From positions 94,342-158,341 of the forward strand of contig PLCS01000001.1 of the NCBI GenBank assembly GCA_003134855.1: a stretch of DNA of 64,000 nt. The letters are read 5' to 3'. The notes under the pieces were generated by a model that was not told the DNA's origin, did no database searches, and was given only the letters and a program-made list of their open reading frames with translations. Made by a program: the position numbers and the translations under genes. Origin of the DNA: Acidobacteriaceae bacterium (GTDB taxonomy: Bacteria; Acidobacteriota; Terriglobia; Terriglobales; Acidobacteriaceae). Below are positions 9,441 through 18,776 of this stretch, one piece after another; position 1 is the stretch's first letter, and every line of letters begins with the position of its first letter.

Positions 9441-10778
9441 ATGGCCATGATCGCTCCAATCGAACCGGATTTCAAGATTGTAGGCGCAAACCTGACGGCG
9501 GAAATCGTTGTCCGCGAGCGCCAGAAGAGTCTGATGCTTCGAGCATGGATTCTGAGCGGCCTGTTCTTCATGGCGCTGCCCGGCACACTGCTGGGCTTTT
9601 CAAACCTGATGGCAATCAGCGCGCACCATGGGCTCGCTTTCTTGCCCGCCGCGTGGATGGAAGGTCACGGCCATGCGCAAATGTTTGGCTGGATCGGCAG
9701 CTTCATTCTTGGCATTGGCTTCTATTCTCAACCTGCACGTGATAGGTCGGCAATCAGGATTCAACTGACATGCTTCGCGCTTTGGACCTCAGGCGTTGCT
9801 ATGCGTTGGGTGGCAAACATCTACGAATGGCATTGGCGTTCCTTGTTTCCGATCTCCGCTGGATTTGAATTGATTGTGGTCCTCTTGTTCCTGGCAGCCG
9901 CGGCTCATCACAAACTTCCTGAGCCGATGGAAGGCAAGCATGCAAAGACATCGATGGAACTATGGATGGTTTCCGTGCTTCTTGGCACAGCAGGCCTTGC
10001 TGCCGCGGTCATCTTCAATTTCGTTGAGTGTTTGAAACTCGCGATTCACGGGATACAGCTCTCTTTTCCGCATACGCTCGATCAGAAATACCTCGTGTTA
10101 TTGGGCTGGGGATTTCTTGTCCCAGTGGTGTGGGGTTTCTCCGCACGCTGGTTGCCTTCGTTCCTCGCGATTGCAAAGCCCGACGCACAATTATTTCGAT
10201 TGGCGCTGGTTCTGGATCTGATGGGAGTATTTTGCGGAGTTGCTGGATTATCGAAACCAGCGACAATCCTGCTCGCTTCGAGCGCAGTCGCCATCGGGCT
10301 CGCGCTACACCTCACGCAACGGACTCACGGACCTGCAAAGGTACAGGGAATTCACCCCAGCTTTCCGACGTTCATTCGACTTGCCTATGCGTGGCTGGTG
10401 ATTGCCGGTTCGATGAGTATTTGGGCCGCCTTTGCCGATCAGCACGGAGGCATCTGGGGCGCATCTCGCCACGCACTGACAGTCGGATTTGCAGCCACAA
10501 TGGTCTTCTCCATAGGGCCGCGCATTCTTCCTCACTTTGGGGGTGTTCATGGCATCTTCAGCAAGCGCCTCATGTTTCTCAGCCTGCTATTACTTCAGAC
10601 AGGATGTCTGCTGCGCGTTTCGTCCGAGCCTTTGGCCTACGAAGGATTGCTTCCTTTCGCATGGAAGGTGCTGCCCGTCTCCGGAATGCTGGAATTGAGT
10701 GGAGTGCTTCTCTTCGCAACCAACCTCGCGCTCACCTTCCTGCTGGGCCGCTCCGCGTTCGCGCACACCCATGTATGA
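9441..10778 (+). CDS. nnrS: NnrS family haem/copper membrane protein
   Basis: 445 residues with about twelve hydrophobic segments. HGHAQMFGWIGSFILGIG near residue 75 and the RHALTVGFAATMVFSIGPRI segment near 350 are hallmark NnrS motifs with conserved metal-ligand histidines. NnrS proteins are induced by NO and lessen nitrosative stress, in part by limiting iron-NO complexes. It starts two bases after RIC, matching their joint role. Confidence 0.85.
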   Translation: MAMIAPIEPDFKIVGANLTAEIVVRERQKSLMLRAWILSGLFFMALPGTLLGFSNLMAISAHHGLAFLPAAWMEGHGHAQMFGWIGSFILGIGFYSQPARDRSAIRIQLTCFALWTSGVAMRWVANIYEWHWRSLFPISAGFELIVVLLFLAAAAHHKLPEPMEGKHAKTSMELWMVSVLLGTAGLAAAVIFNFVECLKLAIHGIQLSFPHTLDQKYLVLLGWGFLVPVVWGFSARWLPSFLAIAKPDAQLFRLALVLDLMGVFCGVAGLSKPATILLASSAVAIGLALHLTQRTHGPAKVQGIHPSFPTFIRLAYAWLVIAGSMSIWAAFADQHGGIWGASRHALTVGFAATMVFSIGPRILPHFGGVHGIFSKRLMFLSLLLLQTGCLLRVSSEPLAYEGLLPFAWKVLPVSGMLELSGVLLFATNLALTFLLGRSAFAHTHV

Positions 10779-10953
10779 AATGAATCTTGTCACTCGCGAT
10801 CATCCCGCTGATCGCCGGCAACAACCTTCTAGCTTTTCTGAAGAATGAGCCGAATTTATGGTTCCTGTGACTAAAGTCCCTGCATTGCCTTCTCATCCCA
10901 CCTACTATGGGAAGTCAGAAACGGAATCCATAGAAGTATTCGGGGAGGTATCT

Positions 10954-11904
10954 ATGAGCAACCGCGCAGAAAAGATTGGAATCGTGGGCGCGGGCAGTGT
11001 GGGGGCAACCATTGCCTATGCCTGCATGGTGCGCGGAATAGGCAAGCACATCAGCCTCTTTGACAGAGTCAGGACCAAGGTGGAGGCCGAGGTGCTGGAT
11101 CTGAACCATGGACTGATGTTCGTTCCCATGGCGAAGTTGGACGGCTCGGACGACCTGAATGTGCTGGAGCACTCCGACGTGATCGTGGTAACCGCCGGCG
11201 CGAAGCAGAAACCCGGGCAGACGCGCGTCGATCTGGCGGAGACGAACACAGCAATCTGCCGCGAGCTGATTCCTGATCTGCTGCGCGTTGCGCCGGATGC
11301 AATACTGCTGATGGTGACCAATCCGGTGGACGTACTCACCTATGTGGCGTTGAAGCTGAGCGGGCTCGAAAGCCGCCGGGTTCTGGGCAGCGGCACGGTG
11401 CTGGATAGCTCGCGCTTCCGCTTTCTGATCGCGCAACGCTGCGCGGTGGCCGTACAGAACGTGCATGCCTACATTGCCGGCGAACATGGCGAAAGCGAAA
11501 TTCCGCTTTGGTCCAGCGCCAGCATCGGCAGCGTGCCCGTGCAAGGCTGGCGCATGCCGGACCGCCAGGCGATGAGCGTGCGGGAAGAGAAGGAGATATT
11601 TGAAAGCGTGCGCACCTCAGCCGAGAGGATCATCCAGGGCAAGGGCGTCACCAACTACGCCATCGGCCTGGCTGTAGCTGCGATTCTGGAAGCCATCCTA
11701 TGGAATGAGGGCCGCGTGCTGCCGGTCAGTTCCTTGCTGACGGACTATCGCGGCATTAGCGACGTCTGCCTCTCCATACCGTCCATTGTGGGCCGCAGAG
11801 GAGTGGAAGGATTGCTGCCAGTGCCGATGAATCCGGAGGAGGAGGCCGGTCTGCGTTCCAGCGCCGAGACCGTCCAACGGGTGGTGCGATCTCTGGGTTT
11901 CTAG
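10954..11904 (+). CDS. ldh: L-lactate dehydrogenase
   Basis: 316 residues from the ATG at 10954, behind GGGGAGG. The Rossmann motif GIVGAGSVGATIAYA opens the protein. The substrate loop reads AKQKPGQTR, with Gln where malate dehydrogenases have Arg, so lactate/pyruvate is favoured. The catalytic His lies in GEHGESEIPLW near residue 180. It reduces pyruvate to lactate with NADH, which maintains redox balance when respiration is blocked. NO-inducible lactate dehydrogenase is known in other bacteria, so its place next to nnrS fits; that link is inferred here. Confidence 0.88.
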   Translation: MSNRAEKIGIVGAGSVGATIAYACMVRGIGKHISLFDRVRTKVEAEVLDLNHGLMFVPMAKLDGSDDLNVLEHSDVIVVTAGAKQKPGQTRVDLAETNTAICRELIPDLLRVAPDAILLMVTNPVDVLTYVALKLSGLESRRVLGSGTVLDSSRFRFLIAQRCAVAVQNVHAYIAGEHGESEIPLWSSASIGSVPVQGWRMPDRQAMSVREEKEIFESVRTSAERIIQGKGVTNYAIGLAVAAILEAILWNEGRVLPVSSLLTDYRGISDVCLSIPSIVGRRGVEGLLPVPMNPEEEAGLRSSAETVQRVVRSLGF

Positions 11905-12055
11905 TGCGGTTCCATGATGGCTGTACCGATTCAGAGATTGTCATTCCGCAGAATTGCTTGAGAGAAAACGGAGGAACCTGCCTTATCTGATCCATGCTTT
12001 GGCGTCACAGTTGGGCTGGAAAGTCAGAAACTGATCAGTGAACAAGGAGATCGAA

Positions 12056-12457
12056 ATGCATCGACACGAAGATGAAGACAGCAGCTTAACCAGGCTCCCC
12101 GAGTTGGCTCAACCCCTGCTGCAATTTGATCTTGCCGCAGAGATAGAGCATCTGCGCCGCCAGGAATCGTGGCAACGAGGGACAGGGCGAAGCTCAAGAA
12201 CACTTGTGAAGCAGCCGGATTTCCGCATCGTCCTGGTTGCCATGAAGGCGGCCACAGAGATAAAAGAGCACCGAGCGGAGGGAAGGATCTCGATTCAAAC
12301 CATTGTTGGCCACGTGCGGCTGAAGTTACCCCAGCAGACCGTTGAGGTTCCGGCTGGCCATTTGCTGGCGCTCGATCGCTGCGTTACGCACGATGTTGAG
12401 GCAGTGGAGGAGAGTGTTTTCCTTCTCACAATCTGTTGGCCCGAGGACACCGCCTGA
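12056..12457 (+). CDS. Small cupin-fold-like protein
   Basis: 133 residues; the ATG at 12056 follows AAGGAGA by a normal spacing, so it is preferred over the GTG at 12038. The second half reads as a single cupin-like barrel (MKAATEIKEHRAEG, a VGHV strand, then VPAGHLLALDRCVTHDV), with histidines suited to metal binding. The N-terminal 50 residues are polar. It precedes another cupin and qNOR, so it may form one transcription unit with them. Its function is unknown. Confidence 0.65.
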   Translation: MHRHEDEDSSLTRLPELAQPLLQFDLAAEIEHLRRQESWQRGTGRSSRTLVKQPDFRIVLVAMKAATEIKEHRAEGRISIQTIVGHVRLKLPQQTVEVPAGHLLALDRCVTHDVEAVEESVFLLTICWPEDTA

Positions 12458-12535
12458 TCTGCTTCGAGCAACTGACAGAAGACAGGTGTAATTCAGCCGC
12501 ATCAGACGTTGTAGACGCACAAGAAGGAGATGTTC

Positions 12536-12859
12536 ATGGACTATACATTTTTTGCCAACCTGCTGCTGGAATTCGCACTACCTGAAAATGGGGTCATGAG
12601 CCGCATTCTGCACAAGGACGACAAGGTGAACGTCACACTGTTTGGCTTTTCGGCAGGCCAGGAGCTCTCCGCGCATTCAGCGCCGACGCCGGCCATTCTC
12701 TATTTTCTGGAGGGAGAAGCGGAGGTCCAATTGGGCGAGGACAAGGTCAATGCCCAACCCGGTTCATTTGTCTATATGCCGCCAATGTTGCCCCACGGCA
12801 TCTCCGCGAAGACTGCGCTTCGCATGCTGCTTGTTCAGATGAAGGATCAATCGAACTAA
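12536..12859 (+). CDS. Cupin domain protein
   Basis: 107 residues from the second ATG (12536), which has the better spacing to AAGGAG. A single conserved barrel is seen: GQELSAHSAPTPAILYFLEGEAEV followed by PGSFVYMPPMLPHGI. These are the two cupin motifs with candidate metal ligands. It is 208 bases upstream of qNOR. Small cupins of this kind are common beside NO and nitrite genes, with unassigned roles. A fragment of a second copy lies right after qNOR. Confidence 0.75.
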   Translation: MDYTFFANLLLEFALPENGVMSRILHKDDKVNVTLFGFSAGQELSAHSAPTPAILYFLEGEAEVQLGEDKVNAQPGSFVYMPPMLPHGISAKTALRMLLVQMKDQSN

Positions 12860-13067
12860 CCATTGACACCGAACTTCCGGGTAGCCCGATTCCGCTGCCG
12901 AGTCCAGAATCGTCCTGAATTGCGCCGCTTTTCGGCCAAGAGGCAGGTCAGGTTTTGCGGAAACGGCCCAAGAGCAGCAAAATCAGGCCGATTTAGAGCC
13001 GAAACAGGAGATTCCAGGTAAGAACTCGACATCTGGAAATCCTGGCACGAATTGAAGGAGGCATTTC

Positions 13068-15350
13068 ATGGCCAACACGTCTGACGACGCTACGAGTCTC
13101 TCTCCGTGGTGGAGACACTCCGTCATCCTCGTAATGATCGCCGGCTTCTCGGTATTAACCCTTGTCACAGTGTTGACCTACACGAACGCTCCGCCCATCC
13201 CCGAGCGGGCCGTGGATGCAACGGGCACTGTGGTGTTCACCGGGACTGACATTCTAATGGGCCAGGAGGTGTTCCTCAAGTACGGCCTTATGGAGCACGG
13301 AACCCTGTGGGGCCATGGGGCTTACTTAGGTCCTGATTACAGCGCGGAATACCTGCATAGGCTCAGCGAAGTAACCCGGGACACGATCTCAACCGAAAAG
13401 TACGGCAAACTCTTTGCGCAGCTTTCTACCGACCAGCAGAGCGTCGCATCCGCGCGGACGATCACTGAGCTCAAGGAAAACCGGTACGATCCGGCTTCGC
13501 GAACTCTCCGCCTCTCTTCAGGCGAGGTGGCTGCCTACCGCACAGAGCTTGGCGAATGGAGCGACTACTTCACCAGGAAGGACGCTGCTCCCGGTCTGCC
13601 CGCCAACTATATTCACGACCCTGGGGAACTGAAGGCTCTGACCACATACTTTGCCTGGGCGGCCTGGGCAACAACGGCGAATCGCCCTGGGAAGGATTAC
13701 TCCTACACCAACAACTGGCCCTACGAGCCCATGGCGGGAAACCACCCTTCCACCGAGGCTTATGTCTGGAGCGCCTTGAGTCTCATTACCCTCCTGTCAG
13801 GACTGGGTTTGATCCTTTTCGTCGTTGGCAAATTCGACTATCTGGGCTGGAAGGGCGAGGGCGCTGGCCCCCATTTTTTGCACTCTGCTCCCGCTGCTTT
13901 GAAGCTCACGCCCAGCCAGTGGGCTACGGGATGGTTCTTCGCCGTCGTGGCCCTCCTGTTCCTGGCACAATCATCCCTGGGAGGCCTGCTCGCTCACTAT
14001 CGGGTGGAGACGGGAGCCTTTTACGGACTCGACATCGCCCGCTGGCTGCCCTACACTCTGGCGCGCACCTGGCACCTTCAACTCGCAATTTTCTGGATCG
14101 CTACATCCTGGGTAGGCGGCGGCCTTTTCCTGGCGACGTGGGTCGGCGGCGAAGAACCCAAGCACCAGAAGACCGGCGTCTACGCGCTCCTCGGGGCGCT
14201 GGTGGTGGTCGTCGTCGGTAGCCTGGCAGGCGAAGCCTTCGGCATCAACGATAAGCTGGGGCAGCTCTGGTTCTGGTTCGGCCACCAGGGTTCCGAGTAC
14301 CTGGACCTGGGGCGGTTCTGGCAGATTCTGCTGGCAGTTGGCCTCCTCTTCTGGCTGTTTCTGATGTTTCGGGCTCTCCGGCCCACCTTCAAAAACCCTG
14401 AAAAGCGTGAACTATCCTCGCTCTTTCTGTACACGGCCGTGGCCATCCCTGTCTTTTACCTGCCCGCTCTTTTCTATGGCCCTCACACCAACTTTGCCGT
14501 CATCGATAACTGGCGTTTCTGGATCATCCATCTCTGGGTTGAGGGATTCTTTGAACTCTTTGCGACGGTGCTGGTGGCCATCATGTTCCACCAGATGGGC
14601 GTGGTCAGCACCAGGGCCGCCACGCGCCTGATCTACCTGGATGCCATCCTGTATCTCAGCGGCGGGATCATCGGCACAGGCCACCATTGGTACTTCACAG
14701 GCCAGGGAACGCTCAACATGGGCCTGGCATCGTGCTTCTCCGCTCTGGAAGTTGTGCCTCTCACGCTTCTGACTTTGGACGCATGGGATTTCATCAAGCT
14801 GAGAAAGGCAAAATGCTTCGAATGCGGCGACGATTTGGCCTGGAACCAGAAGTGGGCCATCTATTTTCTCATGGCCGTGGGTGTCTGGAACTTCGTCGGC
14901 GCGGGGGTCTTCGGTTTCCTGATCAACCTGCCGATCGTCTCCTACTTCGAGGTGGGCACGTCGCTCACCGCCAATCACGCGCATGCCGCAATGTTCGGTG
15001 TCTTTGGGATGTTGGCCTTAGCCGTGATGGTCTTCTGCCTGAGGGCCATGCAATCCGACGCTACATGGAAGGAGACGGAGAAGTTCGTCCGGTTTGGCTT
15101 CTGGGGCGTCAATGTGGGCCTCGCGCTCATGATCATCCTGGATCTGTTCCCCGGAGGAGTCATTCAGCTCTGGGATTCCGTCGCCAACGGATATTGGCAC
15201 GCACGCCGCCTGACATTCCTGATGGGCGGCACCTACCACAAGCTGGAATGGCTGCGCATGGTGGGGGATATGGTCTTCCTCTTTGCCGGTGCCTTGCCCA
15301 TCACGCTGGGCGCGTTGCGCAGTATATGGAAGAGAGATCTCTCTGTCTGA
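13068..15350 (+). CDS. norZ: Quinol-dependent nitric oxide reductase (qNOR)
   Basis: 760 residues behind GAAGGAGG. An N-terminal anchor is followed by an extracytoplasmic cytochrome-c-like region without a CxxCH haem motif, as expected for the quinol-fed form. About twelve membrane helices of the haem-copper oxidase fold follow, with histidine-rich motifs such as ARTWHLQLAIFW, GTGHHWYFTG and TANHAHAAMFG. It reduces two NO to N2O with quinol electrons. With no denitrification partners here, detoxification is more likely than respiration. The 208-base upstream gap shows no convincing copy of the GTGA-N6-TCAC site. Confidence 0.93.
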   Translation: MANTSDDATSLSPWWRHSVILVMIAGFSVLTLVTVLTYTNAPPIPERAVDATGTVVFTGTDILMGQEVFLKYGLMEHGTLWGHGAYLGPDYSAEYLHRLSEVTRDTISTEKYGKLFAQLSTDQQSVASARTITELKENRYDPASRTLRLSSGEVAAYRTELGEWSDYFTRKDAAPGLPANYIHDPGELKALTTYFAWAAWATTANRPGKDYSYTNNWPYEPMAGNHPSTEAYVWSALSLITLLSGLGLILFVVGKFDYLGWKGEGAGPHFLHSAPAALKLTPSQWATGWFFAVVALLFLAQSSLGGLLAHYRVETGAFYGLDIARWLPYTLARTWHLQLAIFWIATSWVGGGLFLATWVGGEEPKHQKTGVYALLGALVVVVVGSLAGEAFGINDKLGQLWFWFGHQGSEYLDLGRFWQILLAVGLLFWLFLMFRALRPTFKNPEKRELSSLFLYTAVAIPVFYLPALFYGPHTNFAVIDNWRFWIIHLWVEGFFELFATVLVAIMFHQMGVVSTRAATRLIYLDAILYLSGGIIGTGHHWYFTGQGTLNMGLASCFSALEVVPLTLLTLDAWDFIKLRKAKCFECGDDLAWNQKWAIYFLMAVGVWNFVGAGVFGFLINLPIVSYFEVGTSLTANHAHAAMFGVFGMLALAVMVFCLRAMQSDATWKETEKFVRFGFWGVNVGLALMIILDLFPGGVIQLWDSVANGYWHARRLTFLMGGTYHKLEWLRMVGDMVFLFAGALPITLGALRSIWKRDLSV

Positions 15351-15408
15351 ACAAGGCATCTTGAGCAATGTCCTGCACAAGGACGATGAGGGCGATAACT
15401 CTTACTTG
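15349..15408 (+). pseudogene. Fragment of a second cupin gene
   Basis: Immediately after qNOR, one frame encodes EQGILSNVLHKDDEGDNSY, matching ENGVMSRILHKDD of the cupin at 12536 at both protein and DNA level. The similarity stops after about 20 codons, where the ClC gene end begins on the other strand. It is read as the remnant of a duplicated cupin left by a rearrangement. Confidence 0.5.
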
Positions 15409-17201
15409 GCCGCCGGGGTCGATTCTCTGGCGCCTCGGAACGGCAGACGGATGCGCAGGACACGCTCGCGGCTGCGCTCCTCCGCGAGATTGCGAGAGTG
15501 TGCGCCCAGTAAGTCCTCGCTCGAAACCATTCCTACGATCCTTCGCTCTTCGTAGCTGTCCACTACTGGCATCCGCGTGCAGCCTGTCTCTGCCATGCGA
15601 TAGACGGCGGCTCGCAGCGGCTCGTCGGCAACTGCCACCACGGGGCTGCCGCGCGCAACGTCGGACATCAGAGTCCGTTCGCCATTGTAAGCGGCCAGGT
15701 CCTTGCGCGTGATAACCCCGCTGAGACGGCGGTCTGCGTCGATGACTGGATAGAGGTGCTGCCCGCGAGCGGGATGGCCATTCTTCAACAAACTCCGTGC
15801 CTCGTCGACAGAGCCGCTCGCCTCGAACGCGATCAGTCTTGTCCGCATCACCTCGCGGACGAACAGCGCTTCCAGCGGATCCACGCTGTACTCGCGGCTG
15901 AGATGAAACCCGCGGCGCGCCACCTTTTCCGTGAGAATAGAGCGCTTTAGCACCAGCACCGTAAAGGTGTGAGCAATGACGGCGGCAACGATCAGAGGCA
16001 GAATCATGTTGACGTCGTGAGTCAGTTCAATCGCGAATACGATTCCCGTGAGGGGCGACCGCATGGTGCCGCCAAGGATCGCTCCCATGCTGACGAGTGG
16101 CCAGAACCCGGCGCCGGCCGCGGGAAGGAATGACGCTTCGAGGCCGCCCAACGCGCCGCCCATCATCAGCAGTGGCGCCAATACGCCGCCCGATGTTCCC
16201 GACCCCAGCGATACCGCCCAGATGGTGGATTTCACCAGCAGGATACCCAGCAGCAGGCCGAGTGCTCCGTTGCCTTGAAGCAGCGAGCCGATGGTGTCGT
16301 AACCGACGCCGAGCGCCTGCGGGAAGATCATGCCTCCCACTCCGATCACGAGTCCTCCGATGCCCGGCCACCACATCCAGTGAATGGGCAGCTTGGCGAA
16401 GGCGTCCTCGGCCGCGTAGACTGCGCCGGTAAGCAACGCGGACAGCGCCCCGGCGAGAATACCGCAGATAACGCAGCCCATGAGCCCTGCCGGGCCGATG
16501 AATACCGGGTGTGGCGGCGTGGGAAACAGCGGGCCGAGGCCGATAAGGTATCGCCGCGCGGCCCCCGCGGTGGCGCTGGCCAACGCCACCGGAATGAGGC
16601 TGCGCGGTTTCCATTCGAAGAGCAACAGCTCGACGGCAAGCAGAATCGCAGAAAGCGGCGCGGCGAATGTTGCGGACATGCCCGCCGCCGCCCCGGCCAC
16701 GAGCAGGGTCTTCCGTTCAGCGCTGGTGAGATGAAAGAACTGTGCGATCATCGACCCGAATGCGCCGCCGGTCATGATGATGGGGCCTTCCGCGCCGAAG
16801 GGTCCGCCGGTTCCGATGGACAGCGCCGCCGATAGCGGCTTGAGAATGGCCAGCCGCGGTTGCACTTTACTGCCGCCGATCAGGATGGATTCAATGGCCT
16901 CCGGTATGCCGTGCCCGCGAATCCGTTCCGAGCCGTAGCGCGCCATGAGGCCGATGATCAAGCCGCCGGCGATAGGCACCAGCACAGCCCACCAGCCCAT
17001 ATGATTCCCTGCGGGCGAGACCAGTGCGCTGCCGAGACGCTGGTAGTAGAAGAGATTCGTGAAGAACCCGATCAAGCGCAACAGCGCGAACGCCACGCAC
17101 GCCCCAACCAACCCGATCACTATGGCCATCCCGGCGATGGGCAGCACGCGAATCGTGGTCGTGAAATCGCCCAGCTTCTTCAGTTCATTCGACAATTTCA
17201 T
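15402..17201 (-). CDS. ClC-family chloride channel/antiporter with CBS pair
   Basis: 599 residues. The ClC signatures are present: GHGIPEAI near residue 97, GPFGAEGPI near 133 with the gating glutamate, and GSGTSGGVLAP near 322. The C-terminal 150 residues hold two CBS domains, which usually bind nucleotides and regulate the channel. It overlaps the MarR gene by ATGA and is probably controlled by it. ClC exchangers export halides or balance charge during acid stress; which ion applies here cannot be read from the sequence. Confidence 0.9.
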   Translation of the reverse strand: MKLSNELKKLGDFTTTIRVLPIAGMAIVIGLVGACVAFALLRLIGFFTNLFYYQRLGSALVSPAGNHMGWWAVLVPIAGGLIIGLMARYGSERIRGHGIPEAIESILIGGSKVQPRLAILKPLSAALSIGTGGPFGAEGPIIMTGGAFGSMIAQFFHLTSAERKTLLVAGAAAGMSATFAAPLSAILLAVELLLFEWKPRSLIPVALASATAGAARRYLIGLGPLFPTPPHPVFIGPAGLMGCVICGILAGALSALLTGAVYAAEDAFAKLPIHWMWWPGIGGLVIGVGGMIFPQALGVGYDTIGSLLQGNGALGLLLGILLVKSTIWAVSLGSGTSGGVLAPLLMMGGALGGLEASFLPAAGAGFWPLVSMGAILGGTMRSPLTGIVFAIELTHDVNMILPLIVAAVIAHTFTVLVLKRSILTEKVARRGFHLSREYSVDPLEALFVREVMRTRLIAFEASGSVDEARSLLKNGHPARGQHLYPVIDADRRLSGVITRKDLAAYNGERTLMSDVARGSPVVAVADEPLRAAVYRMAETGCTRMPVVDSYEERRIVGMVSSEDLLGAHSRNLAEERSRERVLRIRLPFRGARESTPAAK

Positions 17202-17629
17202 GGGTGGCTCAGCACCTTGCGCAGGCTCTTCATCAATTCGGGGCCACGGTCCCGCAGTTCGTCATGGTGCGCTACCGACAATTTGTGCAGCATCGTTTCT
17301 CCCTTCTTCGTGAGCCGAACGTAGACCTCGCGGTGATCCTCTTCTGCTGATACTCGCTGCACCGCGCCGTGTTCGGCCAGCCGGTTCACCAGTTCCACGG
17401 CGCTGTGATGGCGGATCAGCATCCGCGCGGCAAGCTCGCCAATCGTGGGCTTAACGCCCCTCGGCAGGCCTTTGATAGCCAACAGAAGCTGGTGCTGTTG
17501 CGCCTCGATTCCGCTGGCACGCGCCTGATCTTCACTGAACCGCAAAAACCGGCGGATCTGATAGCGAAATTCCGCCAGCGCTTGAAACTCACGGGATTTA
17601 AGCCGCGTCGTCCTTGCTGCCACAAACAT
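17198..17629 (-). CDS. MarR-family transcriptional regulator
   Basis: 143 residues if it starts at the ATG at 17629; a longer frame to 17719 is open but has no better ribosome site. The winged-helix core runs from about residue 40 to 120 (TIGELAARMLIRHHSAVELVNRL, then the wing with SAEEDHREVYVRLT). It is the first gene of a two-gene unit with the ClC gene, with a four-base overlap. It probably represses its own unit in response to a small ligand or an ionic stress. Confidence 0.8.
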   Translation of the reverse strand: MFVAARTTRLKSREFQALAEFRYQIRRFLRFSEDQARASGIEAQQHQLLLAIKGLPRGVKPTIGELAARMLIRHHSAVELVNRLAEHGAVQRVSAEEDHREVYVRLTKKGETMLHKLSVAHHDELRDRGPELMKSLRKVLSHP

Positions 17630-17797
17630 ATCGTAGCACGATATTCCTTCGAAGATCAATCGATGCCGCCGGCCCAGAATCGGGAAAGGCTGCCGGCGAT
17701 TCTCAGCATGTCCTGCCAACCGACATACGCGCTAATATCTGGAATACGTCTCGTTTTCGAAGAGGTCCACGGTCGGACTGGCATGCAGCAGTTACGC

Positions 17798-18712
17798 CTA
17801 GATGGAGCCTAGATCTCCGGCTTCGTCAAGGCTCTTGAGCAGCAAATGGAGGAAGATCAGACCGCCGCAACCGCTCCACGCTTTCAGAACACGCTGCACA
17901 CCCTCGTAATCGAGTTTCTTTCTAAGGCGCAACCAGCGTTCCAGATTGTTTCTGGCGCCGACATCGTCGCCTGGAAATACGTCGGTCCTCCCCAGGCCGC
18001 GAAGAAGCACGTATTCCGCTGTCCACCGTCCTACTCCGCGCAACGCGCCCAGGCGTTCGATACACTCTGGATTGTCCAATTGGGCAAGCTCTTCCAGATC
18101 GAGCTGCCCAGCAACAATTGATTGTGCCACTTCAACCAACGCTCTAGCCTTGCCACTGCTATATCCCAGTGGCCGGAGATCCGCCGGATCCAGACGTGCC
18201 AAATCCTGCGGTCGAGGGAAAGCGTAAAATCCGGGGCTGAAAGCCAGTCCACAGCGCGCGGCAAGACGATTGAGAAAAATGATCCCTACCGTCAGACTCA
18301 ACTGCTGGCAGGTGATCCCATTCACCAGACCTTCAAAGGCTGTGGCAAAGCGTGGAGGCTTTACTCCTTGAAATCGCATTGCCAGTTCGTCCAGGCGCGC
18401 ATATGGGTGCGAAAACTCATAAAACCTCGAAAGGTCTGTTCTAATCCCCAGTAGTCGTTCCAGTGTGCGTGTGACGCTCAGCCTGACCGAAGGAGAGATA
18501 TCTTTGCCGGTCACAATGATGTCCAACATCGCTCCTCGTTGGGTTACAGCAACCAGCGCCGGGGCATCGTCAACAGCCACAACTCGCTGGTACTTCTCAC
18601 CGTCCCACCGGTCCACTTCGTTCATTGAACGGCGCCGCAACGCCCAAACCGTCAAATCCAATCGAAACGGCGGGATGGGTCGAACAGAGAAGCGAATCAC
18701 GGGGTCATCCAA
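17798..18712 (-). CDS. alkA: DNA-3-methyladenine glycosylase II (AlkA-like)
   Basis: 304 residues. A long N-terminal alpha/beta domain is followed by the helix-hairpin-helix glycosylase fold. LRGVGRWTAEYVLLRGLG forms the hairpin, and GDDVG about ten residues later carries the catalytic Asp. The family removes alkylated purines during base-excision repair. No Ada-type regulator is next to it. In this island it could repair nitrosative or alkylation damage; that connection is inferred. Confidence 0.88.
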   Translation of the reverse strand: MDDPVIRFSVRPIPPFRLDLTVWALRRRSMNEVDRWDGEKYQRVVAVDDAPALVAVTQRGAMLDIIVTGKDISPSVRLSVTRTLERLLGIRTDLSRFYEFSHPYARLDELAMRFQGVKPPRFATAFEGLVNGITCQQLSLTVGIIFLNRLAARCGLAFSPGFYAFPRPQDLARLDPADLRPLGYSSGKARALVEVAQSIVAGQLDLEELAQLDNPECIERLGALRGVGRWTAEYVLLRGLGRTDVFPGDDVGARNNLERWLRLRKKLDYEGVQRVLKAWSGCGGLIFLHLLLKSLDEAGDLGSI

Positions 18713-18776
18713 TCAAGTGTCTCCAGGGAACGAAGCGCTCGTCGATCTATGTTCAGTATTCCGGCTCCCGTTTCGA

